A stretch of DNA of 64,000 nt from Brachyhypopomus gauderio (Eukaryota > Chordata > Actinopteri > Gymnotiformes > Hypopomidae), in the NCBI RefSeq assembly GCF_052324685.1, contig NC_135214.1, positions 25,525,765 through 25,589,764 on the forward strand. The letters are read 5' to 3'. Below are positions 33,970-46,087 of this stretch, piece by piece (position 1 is the stretch's first letter; every line of letters begins with the position of its first letter). The notes under the pieces were generated by a model. That model did not search any database, was not told the origin of the DNA, and saw nothing but the letters and a program-made list of their open reading frames with translations. A program made the position numbers and the translations under genes.

Positions 33970-34860
33970 ACCTCTTCTGCGGTTCGACTAATCCGCTTCC
34001 AAAGTTCCTCTAATCAATGCCGTCTCGGTCGCGCGGGTTAACGGCGCGTTTGGCAGCAAGCGCGAGACGGCGAATATCTGTCAATAGAGGGCGCGTGACA
34101 ATCAGCGTCGCCACACCGAGGCAGCGAGTCGAGAGGCTCCACGCGAAAGACTCACCCTCTAAATCTGTGTCGGCACCGTTTTCGTTTTGTTTCCAAACAG
34201 TCGCGTTTAAACTGCGACGAAACAGTCCAGTATTCACGGGGGAATGTTTACGTGACTGTAAGTAGCGCGGCTTTAACATCGCGGAACGAAAATCTGCGCG
34301 ATTGTCCCGCATTGCAATCTCGCTGGTACGGATGATCGGACGCTGAAGGAAAAGTAAAACTCCCGATTTAAGTCGCAGGCAACTTTAGTGAAGGTGAGTC
34401 TGTGAAGTCCGTGTGCGCTATAACGTCCGTCCGCGCCTCCACCTACAGTTTTAAGTAAGGACAGCCTGGCGCGTTTAAATGGCTGAGGAGCGGACTGTGG
34501 CGCATGTTTGAGGCTGGGGAGGAACGCCGAGTTTCGGGCTCATCCCAGCCGACAAAACTTGGGAAAGTGAATTCGTTACTTCCGTTATTCTGGGTTTTCC
34601 TTTAAACGTGCGCAGTTCAGACGGCGCGTGCTTGGATTTGATGGTGGTCATCTTGCTGTAGGAGTTGGTGCGGGCTGCAGACGTAAACGCACCGAGCACG
34701 TCCAGCAGGTCCGCGCGCCCTTTACCTTCACTCTTCCAGAACTGCAGATCTCCTGCAGCATTCGTCACGTTTAGTGGCCTGGATCGTGTTTGCGCCCATC
34801 AAGGGGGACGCACGGGAAGATGTAGACGCACAAGAGCAGTCCCGTGCAGTTTGTAGCCTA
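33970..34860 (+). promoter_or_regulatory. CpG-rich promoter-like block with a candidate first exon
   Basis: CpG density rises sharply (for example TCGGTCGCGCGGGTTAACGG) against CpG-poor flanks. A strong donor, GAAG|GTGAGT, lies at 34393/34394 and could end a 5' non-coding exon. Position downstream of fbxo4 and upstream of the signal-peptide exon at 44300 suggests the ghr promoter. No start codon with a conserved frame is seen here. Confidence 0.5.
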
Positions 34861-35251
34861 TATCCACACGTCGTAGCTTCCAACAAGTTGATACATGAGC
34901 TTCTTGGTTCTTATTTGAGAATTAGATAGTCCACTCAGACTTGAACTCATGCACGAGCTCATGTTAGTTACTTATACCTTGCAAATTAAACAATGATGTA
35001 ATAATGGTTTAAATTAAAGAAATAGAGAACAGCACAATCAATAAATTAATAAATGTATTCTCGCCGTTATGCATGGCCATATGCATATTTAACCGTTATG
35101 CATGCCCGTATGTATTTTATATAGCCTACCTGGTATATATTTAGTATGCATGTATGTGTAGCCAGTGAAGTTAAAGTTTGGAATGTAGAAGCTTATAATG
35201 GAATCTATGACCCTATTTGCACAGTTCTACCCTATGTTCCACTCAAAGGCT

Positions 35252-35253
<2 letters not shown>

Positions 35254-35285
<32 letters not shown>

Positions 35286-35411
35286 AGGGGTGTTGGGGTG
35301 TATTCTCTGTGCAGTGGTTTGTGTGTTCAGGGGTGGTGGGGTGTATTTTCTGTGCAGTGGTGTGTGTGTGTGTGTGTTGAGGGATGTTGGGAGTGTATTC
35401 TCTGTGCAGTG

Positions 35412-35496
<85 letters not shown>

Positions 35497-35528
35497 GAGG
35501 GGTGTTGGGAGTGTATTATCTGTGCAGT

Positions 35529-35595
<67 letters not shown>
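35254..35595. repeat. (GT)n microsatellite cluster
   Basis: Four GT tracts (the longest about 35414-35494) are separated by copies of GGGTGTTGGGAGTGTATTCT and CTGTGCAGTGG. The spacers themselves form a minisatellite. Long open frames across it are translated (GT)n. Confidence 0.95.
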
Positions 35596-35596
<1 letters not shown>

Positions 35597-35599
35597 CGT

Positions 35600-36799
35600 T
35601 TGTGATAATGACTGCTTTGGTATGATTGATGTCTGTAATGACTGGTTTGATGTCTGATAATGTTTTGGTATGATTTATGTTAGGTGAAAAGGAAAAACAA
35701 TTGCTGTGCCAGTCATTTAAACATAAATTCCCAAATTGTATTATTATAATTATTATAATTATAACTGTTTTTATTAGTATTATCACTGTTATAGTTAGTT
35801 AACTGTTTAGTTGTCATTAGCATTAGTAGTGATCATTATTTGTTTATCACTGTTATTATAGTGATATGGTTAGTATTAGTAGCGATCATTTGGTGATCAT
35901 TGTTCTTTTGAGCCTCATTTAGGAAATGTGTGATCTTTCCTGTGTGATTTCTTTTGAGTGCATCTGCTTACATTTCACCAACCCAGTGAGCAGCGATGAA
36001 TCTTGGTTTTCATTGTTCTTTTCATTCCACTTTCAGTGTCATTAACTGTGTTCTGTGTTCTCTGCTGACTGTGAACCCTCCGTAACGTGTCAGTTCCACC
36101 CCTATATGCTGCACGTCTCACCAGCATTTACTGACCTGTGACTGTGACTCATCACCACACACAAAATACACACCTGGAGCATCTGAGCAGGGTCTGGACT
36201 CTCACAGCATGCAGGCAGAAGCTTGGATTGTTAGAGGTCTCATATTTATGCAGAATGTTCCTCCAGTGTGAGGATAACAAAAGCCAGTATGGCCATAAAG
36301 ATGAACAGGTCTCACACTATGCAGCTCTGAACTTAAAAACAATAGTGGTGCTGTTTCTGCCATAGAGCTGATACCGTGTCTCTAAACGGAGCAGTACATG
36401 TGGAGAACCTGTCTGCAAATAGAGTCAGTTTGTATGTCATGTGTCCTGACTCGCAGGCTCAAATTAGCATGGAGCTGTGAGCAGTTGCAGTCAGAGCTGC
36501 GAGGTAGCGAACTTTGAAGAAGAGCTGAGCACAGAAATGTGCCATGCCATGGTGCACTGTGGTGCATAACCCTCTTGTCCTGAAACCTGTGGTCCTGAAC
36601 CATGTGGTCTTAAACCCTGATGTCCTGAAACTTGTGGTCCTGAACCCTGTGGTCTTAAACCCTGTGGTCCTGCAACCTGTGGTTCTGAACTCTGTGGTCC
36701 TGTCTGGATGAGCGTTCCGTGCTGGTGGGCAGATCAGATGTCCAGTCATCTACAGACCTTTGAAATGCAAACATACACATGGACTGGAAGACACTTGCT
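35600..36799. other. Presumed intron, mostly unique
   Basis: No exon is supported. A short array of CCCTGTGGTCCTGAAAC phrases occupies 36575-36705. The rest is AT-rich and unremarkable. Confidence 0.5.
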
Positions 36800-36804
36800 T
36801 ACAT

Positions 36805-36878
36805 GCAAACACACAGACACACACACACACACACATACACACAAACGCACGCACACACACACACACAAATGCATGCAT

Positions 36879-36909
<31 letters not shown>

Positions 36910-36935
36910 GACACACACATACACACAAACGCACG

Positions 36936-36979
<44 letters not shown>

Positions 36980-36996
36980 TGCATGCATACACATGT

Positions 36997-37038
<42 letters not shown>

Positions 37039-37243
37039 TCATGCCACAGTGTTACCATGGTACCTTATGCTCAGGTGTGTCTCCTCCCGTGCTGATCCAG
37101 CTGTTTGTACCTCCCATGAGTGGAGGAGAGTGGGAGTGGTTTAGTGGAGAGTGGGAGTGGTTTAGTGGAGAGTGGGAGTGGCACACACACACAGCATCCA
37201 GGCCTCCTCCACCAAACACACACGCACACATGCACACACACAT

Positions 37244-37297
<54 letters not shown>

Positions 37298-37305
37298 ACA
37301 CACAT

Positions 37306-37374
<69 letters not shown>

Positions 37375-37375
37375 C
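36805..37375. repeat. (CA)n microsatellite cluster
   Basis: Two long CA blocks (36805-37036 and 37219-37372) contain ATGCATGCATACACACG interruptions. Between them lie three copies of GAGAGTGGGAGTGGTTTAGTG (37125-37180). Open frames on both strands here are artefacts of the dinucleotide. Confidence 0.95.
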
Positions 37376-39884
37376 AGGTTGTAAGGCTGCACATGCGGTG
37401 TTCAGGGTTTGCTTTACTGGGTAAGTCTGTTTGCCCGATTAGGCAAATGCGGTGATTACATTTGACCCTTGAACCTGGTACATCAGCCCTTCCACCCGCC
37501 CTGTATGCTAGGAGAGGCACGCACAGGGGTGGGGCTCACAGGGGGGTGGGACTTATGATGAGAGGGGCTTGTGGTGGGCGGAGCTTGTAATGAACTGTCT
37601 TGCTGAAAGGGTCTGTCCTCCCAAGTCATCTCTTTATCTTTCCGTTTAATATCTGGTGGTTCTGACACCCTTTTTCTGGTAGTTACTACACTTCTGCTCT
37701 GCTGCAGTTTAATCTAACCTCACTTTGCCTTTACTTTTTGAAAGAGCAGGGTTTCAATGTGTGGCTGGCCATTCTAACAGGGCTGTTATTAACATGTCAT
37801 GAGGATGTTATAGCAGCTTTATAATAACTGCTACTGAAGTCCAGTTGAGTACAAAATGGGTCCAGTGGCCAGTGCTAATTTTAATTTGAAACATTTCTTG
37901 CTGAATCAGTGACCCTTCTGGGGACCTCTAGTGGTCGTATTGCCCAGTCCCTGCGTTTTACCTCCCCGAGAATCCAGCAGTTGTGAGGGGAGTCAGATTA
38001 AAGCATCTTAACCACATGTAGGTAAGAAATGTAGATGTAAAGTGTATCTGTCTAAGTATGCACTATTAAACCATACAGCCTGATTTCAGAGGGCCTTCCA
38101 CAACACACTGCTGATGTCGTCTCCTGCGTCCTGCCCCAGGTCTGCCCCGCGGTCTGCCCCGTGTTCTGGGTCTGCCCCGTGTTCTGGGTCTGCCCTGTGT
38201 TCTGCCCCACGGTTGGGTAACTCTGTGGGGCTTTTCATTACAGCAGCAGGTCCATTTCACTCCGCTTGGCGCTAGGTGTTCTGGTAAGAGAGGAGAAATC
38301 TGCTCAGACCCAGTAACCCAGTAACCCAGCAGAACCGGCAGGGCAGCTGCAGCTGTAACTGTGGGTCTGTTCTGGATCAGGAGGGTTAGCAGGATTACAC
38401 ATGCAGTGTTCTCTTGTTCTGTAGAGAACAGCAGTATCTGAAAGCAATGTAGGCAAAACGCCTAACTTCTTCTGGGCATTAGCCTGCATGTTACTGGAAA
38501 ACAACTGCACCGCAGGCTGTCTAATAGGACCTTGTGTACCAGGACCTTGTCTAACAGAACCTTGTCCAAAAGGGCTTTGACTAACAGGACCTTGTCTAAC
38601 AGGACCTTAGCACAAGACAGGCGAGTTTTACCACAACATCTGTCTAACATTATATTCAACGGCATTCCATAAAGAGTTAATAAGAAGCTGTGTATACTGT
38701 AAGCATGGGATGGGTAATGGGATTGGTCATGGGATTGGACATGGATTTGAACGCACAGCTGTGTGTTTGGCTAATTTATAGAAACCCTGCTATACACAGT
38801 GAAACGCAGAACATTGTAGACATTGTAACATTGTAATATGTTGCATGTTACAAATATAGTGTTTTACACTTTCAGAACATGTTTTTGTTAATGTGTTAAT
38901 GTGCTCTTAGATTCCTCTGGAGTGTGCAGGGACACTGGAGTTCAGGAACGGCAGACTGAGGCGTTGCAGGTTAAAGGTTTGTGAGGCTCTCTCTGTACTC
39001 TGCCACATAGTTCCTGGTCTCCAATGAACAGCACAGCTCCCCTCAGCCAACCAGAAACCAGGGAGTTTCCACCCTCCCCCGCAGGGTTCTGTGGCCCTCT
39101 GTGTCGACTTCCATACCCCCTGTAGCTGCAACCGGGGTGGGGGGTGGGGGGGAGTAGCCACACCCCCACGGCCTGCACACGCCCCTGCCACATGGCCCCA
39201 ACGCAAGGCTTTCAGTGCCGTCCTCCTGCAGCTAAAACAGAGTGTGTGTGCGTAAATGTAAGGGCCTCAGGGAAGGTTAGCTGGCGTCACTGTAGGAGTT
39301 TCTGTGGTAGAGTTCAGCACAGCATTTAGCTGCTTAGGTTGAATTTTCCCAACCCGCGGACATTCCACAAGTTTGTAATGTAATGTATTTATCACTGGAT
39401 TAATACTACACGTAATCTTCACTTACTGGCAGTAGATGGGGGTCCCAGTTTGGGTCTTCACATGCTGTGATGGGTTTGTGATCTCCAGCCTCTACTGAGT
39501 GTTGAGTGAAGGTGCGATGATCCCACACACGTTCGCTGGCGATTACGTCGATTGTTCTATCGCAGTTGGAGCCGTGAGGAAGGCAAACATGACAGTTGAG
39601 CGTTCGTCGTGTACAGGTCAAAGTCCACAGCACCTTCTCCACAAAACACATCCACAGCCTGCTCAGCTGCAGGGACGTTCCAGTCACACCTCCCAAATCA
39701 GGCACGCTTTAAGGGATGTAATACGAGTTTATGCTTTAGTGATCTGACTCATCATTTAGATTGTTTATGTATTAAAGCTGTTTATTGGGTTTTTGTGGTG
39801 AATGAGTCTTTAAATGATTATCCTTATGAACACATCACTCCTCACCTCTGGAATATTGCGCAGCCTTGGACACAGCTGTGAGGG
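37376..39884. other. Presumed intron with two small arrays
   Basis: GTTCTGGGTCTGCCCCGT repeats lie at 38140-38215, and AGGACCTTGTCTAACAG repeats at 38525-38610. Open frames near 38907-39206 and 39406-39705 (minus strand) showed no domain and no splice context. Confidence 0.5.
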
Positions 39885-39894
39885 TTAGAATGAC

Positions 39895-40400
39895 ACTGTT
39901 CATCTGTTCTGTTCTATATCTGTTCTGTTCTGTTCTATATCTGCTCTGTTCTATATCTGCTCTGTTCTATATCTGCTCTATTCTATTTGCTCTGTTCTAT
40001 ATATGCTCTGTTCTGTCTGCTCTGTTCTATCTGCTCTATTCTATATCTGCTCTGTTCTATATCTGTTCTGTTCTTTATCTGCTCTGTTCTATATCTGTTC
40101 TGTTCTATATCTGCTCTGTTCTATATCTGTTCTGTTCTGTTCTATATCTGTTCTGTTCTATATCTGTTCTATATCTGTTCTGTTCTATACCTGCTCTGTT
40201 CTATATCTGTTCTGTTCTATATCTGCTGTTTTATATCAGTTCTTTTCTATATCTGCTCTGGTCTATATCTGTTCTGTTCTATATCTGCTCTATTCTATTT
40301 GCTCTGTTCTATATATGCTCTGTTCTGTCTGCTCTGTTCTATCTGCTCTATTCTATATCTGCTCTGTTCTCTCTGCTGTGTTTGTCTGCTCTGTTTGCTC
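39895..40400. repeat. TCTGTTCTATATCTGCTCTG minisatellite
   Basis: About 500 bases of pyrimidine-rich TCTGYTCTATATC units. All three plus-strand frames stay open, translating to a Leu/Cys/Ser/Ile/Phe-rich pattern that mimics membrane helices. It is not a gene. Confidence 0.9.
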
Positions 40401-40916
40401 CTGCCTGCCCTACCTGCTCTACCGGTACTTGCAAAATGGAAAATAACATGTGAACACTGTGAACAGCGCCATGTAACACATTATATCTCCAAAATTACAC
40501 TGTAATCATTGGTGCTGTTACGTTGTAACGGCAGTAATGTAACGTGTTAGCGCGCATGTGTGTTCTGCAGCATAGTGGTGCTCATCTTCTCACCTAGCAT
40601 CTGTACGCGTATGCACTGTAAATATGTGATATCAAGACTCAATTTACATCCAGAAAGGCAAAATGTTTATGTGTGTGTGAAGAGGCATTGTTAGATGTCC
40701 CTCACTGGAAGGGTGGCAGGGAGCTGTGTGCTGGGGCTCGTGACGATGGCAGACACCCTACGTCCCTCTGGAGGAGCAGAAGAGAAATGTTGAATGGTAG
40801 ACGGTGTGTTTTGGAGTCAGTGCCCTTAAATCATCTCCACCATAGTTTGTGAAAAACATTCTTTATAAGGTAATATCAAGCACAGGATTGGTGTGTGAAA
40901 ACCTGCACAGGCTGCA

Positions 40917-40920
<4 letters not shown>

Positions 40921-40967
<47 letters not shown>
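40921..40967. repeat. (GT)n microsatellite
   Basis: About 23 uninterrupted GT units. Confidence 0.95.
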
Positions 40968-40968
<1 letters not shown>

Positions 40969-41060
40969 TTCTCCTGTTCTCTGGAGCAGTTTCCTCAGAC
41001 GTCTCATTATTGTCTTTTCTGTCTAAGAGGCTGAGCAGACCACAGAACCTGTAGCTAGAT

Positions 41061-41981
41061 CACACGTGTCAAACTCAAGGCCCGCGGGCCAAATGGCCCG
41101 CCGCATCATTTTACGAGGGCTTAAAAAACCTAATTATCTAAAATAAATAAATAAGTCGAATACATGCAATGACCAAAAACTACATTTCCCACAATTATGT
41201 TACCCGCAGCAGTGTTTCCACACTCAAGAGAAATTGAGAAATACAAATGATAGTCCCAAAATGTTCAGGAAGAGAAAAATCGATGCAGATGGAAGAGTGT
41301 TTCAAGAAAGAGGTGAAAGTGAATACATGTTTGTGCTTCAAGGAGAAAAACCGGTATGTCTTTTGTGTTATGAAGCGGTGGTGGTTGTCAAAGAGTACAA
41401 TCTACATCGGCATTTTGAGACCAAACAGAGCTAAGTATGCCAAAATTAGGCATCAAGAAAAACAACAAATTGCCAAAGAATTAAAAGGCAAACTGCGATT
41501 GCAACAGAATGTGTTCATGAAAAACACAACCACAAACAATGCGGCAATAAAAGCTAGTTTGTTGTGGCTGAAGAAATCTCCTGCGCTTCAAAGTCTTTTT
41601 CAGAGAGAGCGTTTTTGAAGCACAATTGCTATTTTCACAGTTATTTGATATTTCAAGTTTTGAACAAAGTAAATGTGACATTTTTGATGTTATTTTTCTT
41701 TATTCACTTGGATAGTTTGATCGTTGATTGGTGGAGTCATGTGGGTTTCATTACCTAAAACATTTAAAGGATTTATGTTATAATAACAGCAACAAGCAAA
41801 CATCTTTTTTTTACATCTATGCAAATATATAGGCCTATGTAATACTTGTAACTTGAATAATTAATATATTCAGAGTTATTTGACATTAAGTAGTAGTTAC
41901 ATTTATTAAGTTACATATGGCCCTCTCTGGGCAACGATTATTCCGATGAGGCCCGCAGTAAAAATGAGATTGACACCCCTG
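41061..41981 (+). mobile_element. hAT element, 921 bp, with 8-bp target duplication
   Basis: Flanked by AGCTAGAT at 41053-41060 and 41982-41989. The ends are CACACGTGTCAAACTC and GAGATTGACACCCCTG, a mutated version of the usual CAGGGGTGTCAAACTC. Inside, the plus strand encodes the N-terminus of a hAT transposase: FRKRKIDADGRVFQERGESE, then VCLLCYEAVVVVKEYNLHRH (a Cys2-His zinc finger), starting near 41262. A frameshift follows near 41430, and the catalytic core is deleted. Confidence 0.85.
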
Positions 41982-41994
41982 AGCTAGATCTAGC

Positions 41995-42425
41995 CATGCA
42001 GAGCACTGTCAGGTGTCAGGTGTAGTTCAGGTATCAGGTGTGTCAGGTGTAGTTCAGGTGTGTCAGGTGTAGTTCAGGTATCAGGTGTGTCAGGTGTAGT
42101 TCAGGTATCAGGTGTGTCAGGTGTAGTTCAGGTGTGTCAGGTGTAGTTCAGATGTGTCAGGTGTAGTTCAGGTATCAGGTGTGTCAGGTGTAGTTCAGGT
42201 GTGTCAGGTGTAGTTCAGGTATCAGGTGTGTCAGGTGTAGTTCAGGTGTGTCAGGTGTAGTTCAGATGTGTCAGGTGTAGTTCAGGTGTGTCAGGTGTAG
42301 TTCAGGTATCAGGTGTGTCAGGTGTAGTTCAGGTGTGTCAGGTGTAGTTCAGATGTGTCAGGTGTAGTTCAGGTGTGTAATGTGTAGTTCAGGTATCAGG
42401 TGTATCAGGTGTAGTTCAGATGTGA
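41995..42425. repeat. GTCAGGTGTAGTTCAGGTGT minisatellite
   Basis: About 20 units of TCAGGTGTAGTTCAGGTGTG (20 bp), interspersed with longer units that include TATCAGGTGTG. The array begins a few bases after the hAT target duplication. Confidence 0.9.
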
Positions 42426-43144
42426 CATCAGCGCTTCATGTTTAACACTTTTCCCCACACAAGAGACAAGTGAACTGTTAAACATGGAGGCAAACCCAGA
42501 AGCTGGAAGTGACCGTCTGAAAGCAGAGCAATGTGATCCACCTCAGCCCCAAGTGTAGAGGAGTTTACCTTAGTCATCGGGCGGAAGCTGTTAGAGAGTT
42601 CCTCTCGAACCACAGTTCCCAGAATGCTTTCTCTAGTTCACAGAGGACATTTGTACATTCTGCGTCACCTGATTATTAACACACCTGATGTAAATTTTTC
42701 TGGCGTGTATATTGTGCTTATTGTATATATTGTGTTTGTATACATCGTTACGAAGTTTTGCCCTTGTTATGTTCTGCAGGTTTTTTTCTTTACTCTGGAG
42801 TTATACTTTTTATATTTCCATTCAGACTCTTTGGAGTGAATCTTTATGTGTGGAACTTGCTCTGGCACTCTGGCTTTGCGTAAGGCCACTTGAGGTTATC
42901 ATCATCTTCCCCGAGTCTGCACACGTCTCCCTTGTCGGGACGTTGTAATTGTGCTCATAATTAAGACTTGTGAAGCGATCATTGAGTGAATCGATCTGTA
43001 AATGAATCGATCAGTGACTGAAAGGATCTTTGTGCTAATTAGCTCTCGTTTGTCTGCCTCAGGTTAAGTCTGAAGTTCAAAAAGCACTCAGTAGAGCTCA
43101 GCATAATGCACCAGCATGCTTGCATGCTGTCTTCTGTGTGCTGT

Positions 43145-43560
43145 GTGCTAATCACTAACCCTAACCCCTAACCATTAACCCTAACCCCTAACTCTAACTG
43201 TACACCTAATCACTAACCCCTAACCATTAACCCTAACCCCTAATCCTTAACCCCTAACTCTAACTGTACACCTAATCACTTACCCCAACCCCTAACCATT
43301 AACCCTAACCCCTAACTCTAACTATACACTTAATCACTTACCCCAACCCCTAACCATTAACCCTAACCCCTAACTCTAACTGTACACTTAATCACTTACC
43401 CCAACCCCTAATCATTAACCCTAACCATACCCCTAACCATTAATCCTAGCCCCTAACCATTAACCCTAACCCCTAACCATTAACCCTAACTCCCACCATT
43501 AACCCTACCCTAACCATTAACCCCTAACCATACCCCTAACCTGTAACCCTAAGCGTGACC
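43145..43560. repeat. CCCTAA-rich telomere-like tract
   Basis: CCCTAACCATTAACCCTAAC phrases recur with longer units including CTCTAACTGTACACCTAATC (65-70 bases). It is a degenerate interstitial telomere-like array of about 415 bases. Confidence 0.8.
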
Positions 43561-43892
43561 TCTCTCGGCTACGTCCATGATGTTAATGTTAATGCATCTG
43601 CTGGATTTTGTTCCATTCTCTATGTCATCATACTGCAATACTGCAGGTGGAATAATATTTAGGGTTTTGGACAAACAAATATATACTAATTCTAAATTCA
43701 GATAGTAATGATGGATCCATGCATACATAATGTATAGTGCATTTGTGCGGTCACATGTGCATGCCCATGCGTGTGGTGTCTGAGTTAATTAGTTTGAGAG
43801 TTAACATCTACCCACAAACTCATTTCCAGATAATCTAGTGTTCTAGGAGCAAGGATCAGAGAAGGCAATATTGGCTCGATATTTCACAGCAG

Positions 43893-44262
43893 CATGAGGA
43901 GAGAGTGTGAGGAATGAGGAGAGTGAGTGAGGAGAGAGTGTGAGGAGTGAGGAAAGAGTGAGGAGAGAGTGTGAGGAGTGAGGGGAGTGTGTGAGGAGAG
44001 TGTGAGGAGTGAGGAGAGTGTGAGGAGAGCATGTGAGGAGAGACTGTGAGGAGTGAGGGGAGTGAGGAGAGAGTGAGGAGTGAGGGAAGTGTGTGAGGAG
44101 AGTGAGGAGTGAGGAGAGTGTGAGGGGAGCATGTGAGGAGAGACTGTGAGGAGTGAGGAGAGAGTGTGAGGGGAGTGAGGAGAGAGTGTGAGGAGTGAAG
44201 AGAGAGTGTGAGGAGTGAGAAGAGAGTGTGAGGGGAGTGTGAGGAGAGTGTGAGGAGAGAGC
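43893..44262. repeat. GTGAGGAGAGAGTGTGAGGA purine array
   Basis: About 370 bases of G/A-rich units of about 10-20 bp, ending about 40 bases before the acceptor of the exon at 44300. The strand asymmetry can favour triplex (H-DNA) structure. Confidence 0.85.
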
Positions 44263-44299
44263 TTGGCTGTGCTGATGAATCGTGTTGTTTGGTCTGCAG

Positions 44300-44416
44300 A
44301 GCTAGCTGGGGTGATGGCTGACGGCCTCTCTCTGCTCCTGCTCTGGGCTCCGGTTCTGCTGCTCCTGCCTGTTACAGCACAAAGAAGTGGAGCAGCATCT
44401 GACCTCCTCACACCAG
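44300..44416 (+). CDS. ghr: Signal-peptide exon, probable first coding exon of growth hormone receptor
   Basis: Acceptor TCTGCAG precedes 44300, ATG is at 44314, and the donor is CACCAG|GTACCA. The 34 codons form a signal peptide (MADGLSLLLLWAPVLLLLPV, likely cleaved after TA) and a short mature start (QRSGAASDLLTP), ending in phase 1. In human, GHR lies downstream of FBXO4 on the same strand, and its first coding exon also holds the signal peptide and ends in phase 1 (exon 3 skipping alters the junction residue). The extracellular-domain exons are not found in the next 19.6 kb, so they must lie further right. Signal peptides carry little family signal, so the name rests on gene order. Confidence 0.55.
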
Positions 44417-44639
44417 GTACCACACACACACACACGAACACTACACACATACAAACACACACACAAACTCACACTACACATACACTGACATAAACTCAAA
44501 AACGCACACACTTCCACACAAACTACAGACAAACTCCCACACACAGTTTACAAAGAGCTTTACAGAGAATAGAATAATTAGAATAAATAAACTTATTACA
44601 ATCTAAGATCACCACCTCAGGAAGGTATTGCCAAACTGA

Positions 44640-44975
44640 AAAATATAATGAAATTAACTGATAGTCCTGTTCCAATGAGAGGATATCAATCTTGCCTCAG
44701 TTCCTATAAAAGGATATCAGTCTTGTATCAGTTCCTATGAAAGGATATCAGTCTTGTCTCAGTTCCTATGAAAGGATATCAGTCTTGTCTCAGTTCCTAT
44801 GAGAGGATATCAGTCTTGTCTCAGTTCCTATGAGAGGATATCAGTCTTGTCTCAGTTCCTTTGAGAAAATATCAATCGTGTCTCAGTTCAATAATAGGAT
44901 ATGAGTCTTGTCTTAGTTCCTTTGAGAGGATATCAGTCTTGTCTCAGTTCCTATAAAAGGACACCAGTATTCTCA
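44640..44975. repeat. 31-bp minisatellite, AAAGGATATCAGTCTTGTCT
   Basis: About ten copies of CAGTTCCTATGAAAGGATAT plus CAGTCTTGTCT, well conserved. A short CA-rich tract (44420-44540) precedes it. Confidence 0.9.
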
Positions 44976-45098
44976 CAGCCACAAACAGGTGGAGTGGTTA
45001 GTGGCACGTTGCTACCTGCTGTACCAAGTGAGCTACGGAAGCCCAGCGGTGTGTATTTGGCTGCTGAGTCTGTCTGTGCTGTACAGTATGCTGCAGTG

Positions 45099-46087
45099 CA
45101 GTGTTAATTTTGACAGCAATTTTTGATTTAGTTTTAGTCTTAGTCTTTTGACTAAAATGTCATTTAGTTTTAGTCATAATTTAGTCTTTGGATTTGTTTT
45201 AGTCTTAGTCTAGTTTTAGTCGACTAATTATCATTAGAATTTAGTTGACTAATTATTCAAAGAATTTAGTTGACTAAAATATATATGGTGTAATAGTCAT
45301 TATATACTCTTGCACAAAATGAAACATTTATTAACCAGTTACAGAATATTATTGTTTGTATTTGCAATATATACAAAAACAAATTTCCAAACAACTTTTT
45401 TGACCTGAACTTATAGTTATTGAGCATAACAATAATAAACCATTGATGACCAGTAGGTCCGATCTACCTGAAAAGCATATGTAGAAGCATATGTAGTTTA
45501 TGAACAATGCATATTACATTGTATATAAAACTGGGTGCCGTAAAAACAACAATGCCATAGACCGCTGATGTCGTTTCATTTGTCGTATTTTCCCGACATC
45601 ATCGTCCCACATGGTTTACACACCGTATTCTTTTTCTCAAAGTCAAAGGAGAAATGTGTCCATATATCGCCGCTCATCTTTCTCCCTGCTGACATTGTCG
45701 AGTTAACATCGAGTTGAATTTCATGAGTGGCCACAGTTCACAGGCTGGTGTGTTCTTACCAGGTTCCGTGCGATGTGAAGACGTTAGTTCTGATTGGACG
45801 GTTACCCGGTTTGTCCCGCCTATCCGTGTACGCTAAAGTAGTTACAGCTGGATCTCTTCTTAACTTATCCCTACCTTTCACTAAACTAAATCAGGTCTGA
45901 TTAGATGTCGTCGCTGGCCAATATTTTCGTCTCGTTTTTACTCGTTGACGAAAATGTCCATTAATTTCGTCATCGTTTTTATCCCTTCGCATAGTTTTTT
46001 ATTTAGTTATCGTCTCGTTTTCGTCATGAAAAAAGGTTCGTTGACGAAAACTATGACGAAAATTATTCGTCAACGAAATTAACACTG
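45099..46087. mobile_element. Non-autonomous hAT element, 989 bp, perfect TSD
   Basis: The ends are perfect 12-base inverted repeats, CAGTGTTAATTT and AAATTAACACTG. They are flanked by the 8-base duplication CTGCAGTG at 45091-45098 and 46088-46095. Subterminal sequence is rich in GACTAAAA and GACGAAAA phrases. No transposase is encoded. Confidence 0.9.

Noticed and set aside
36708-37424. 238-codon Thr/His open frame
   Set aside because: It translates (CA)n microsatellites; other frames and the opposite strand are also open.
39866-40505. Three overlapping frames rich in Leu, Cys, Ser and Ile that resemble membrane helices
   Set aside because: All come from TCTGTTCTATATC tandem repeats; three frames open at once shows lack of coding constraint.
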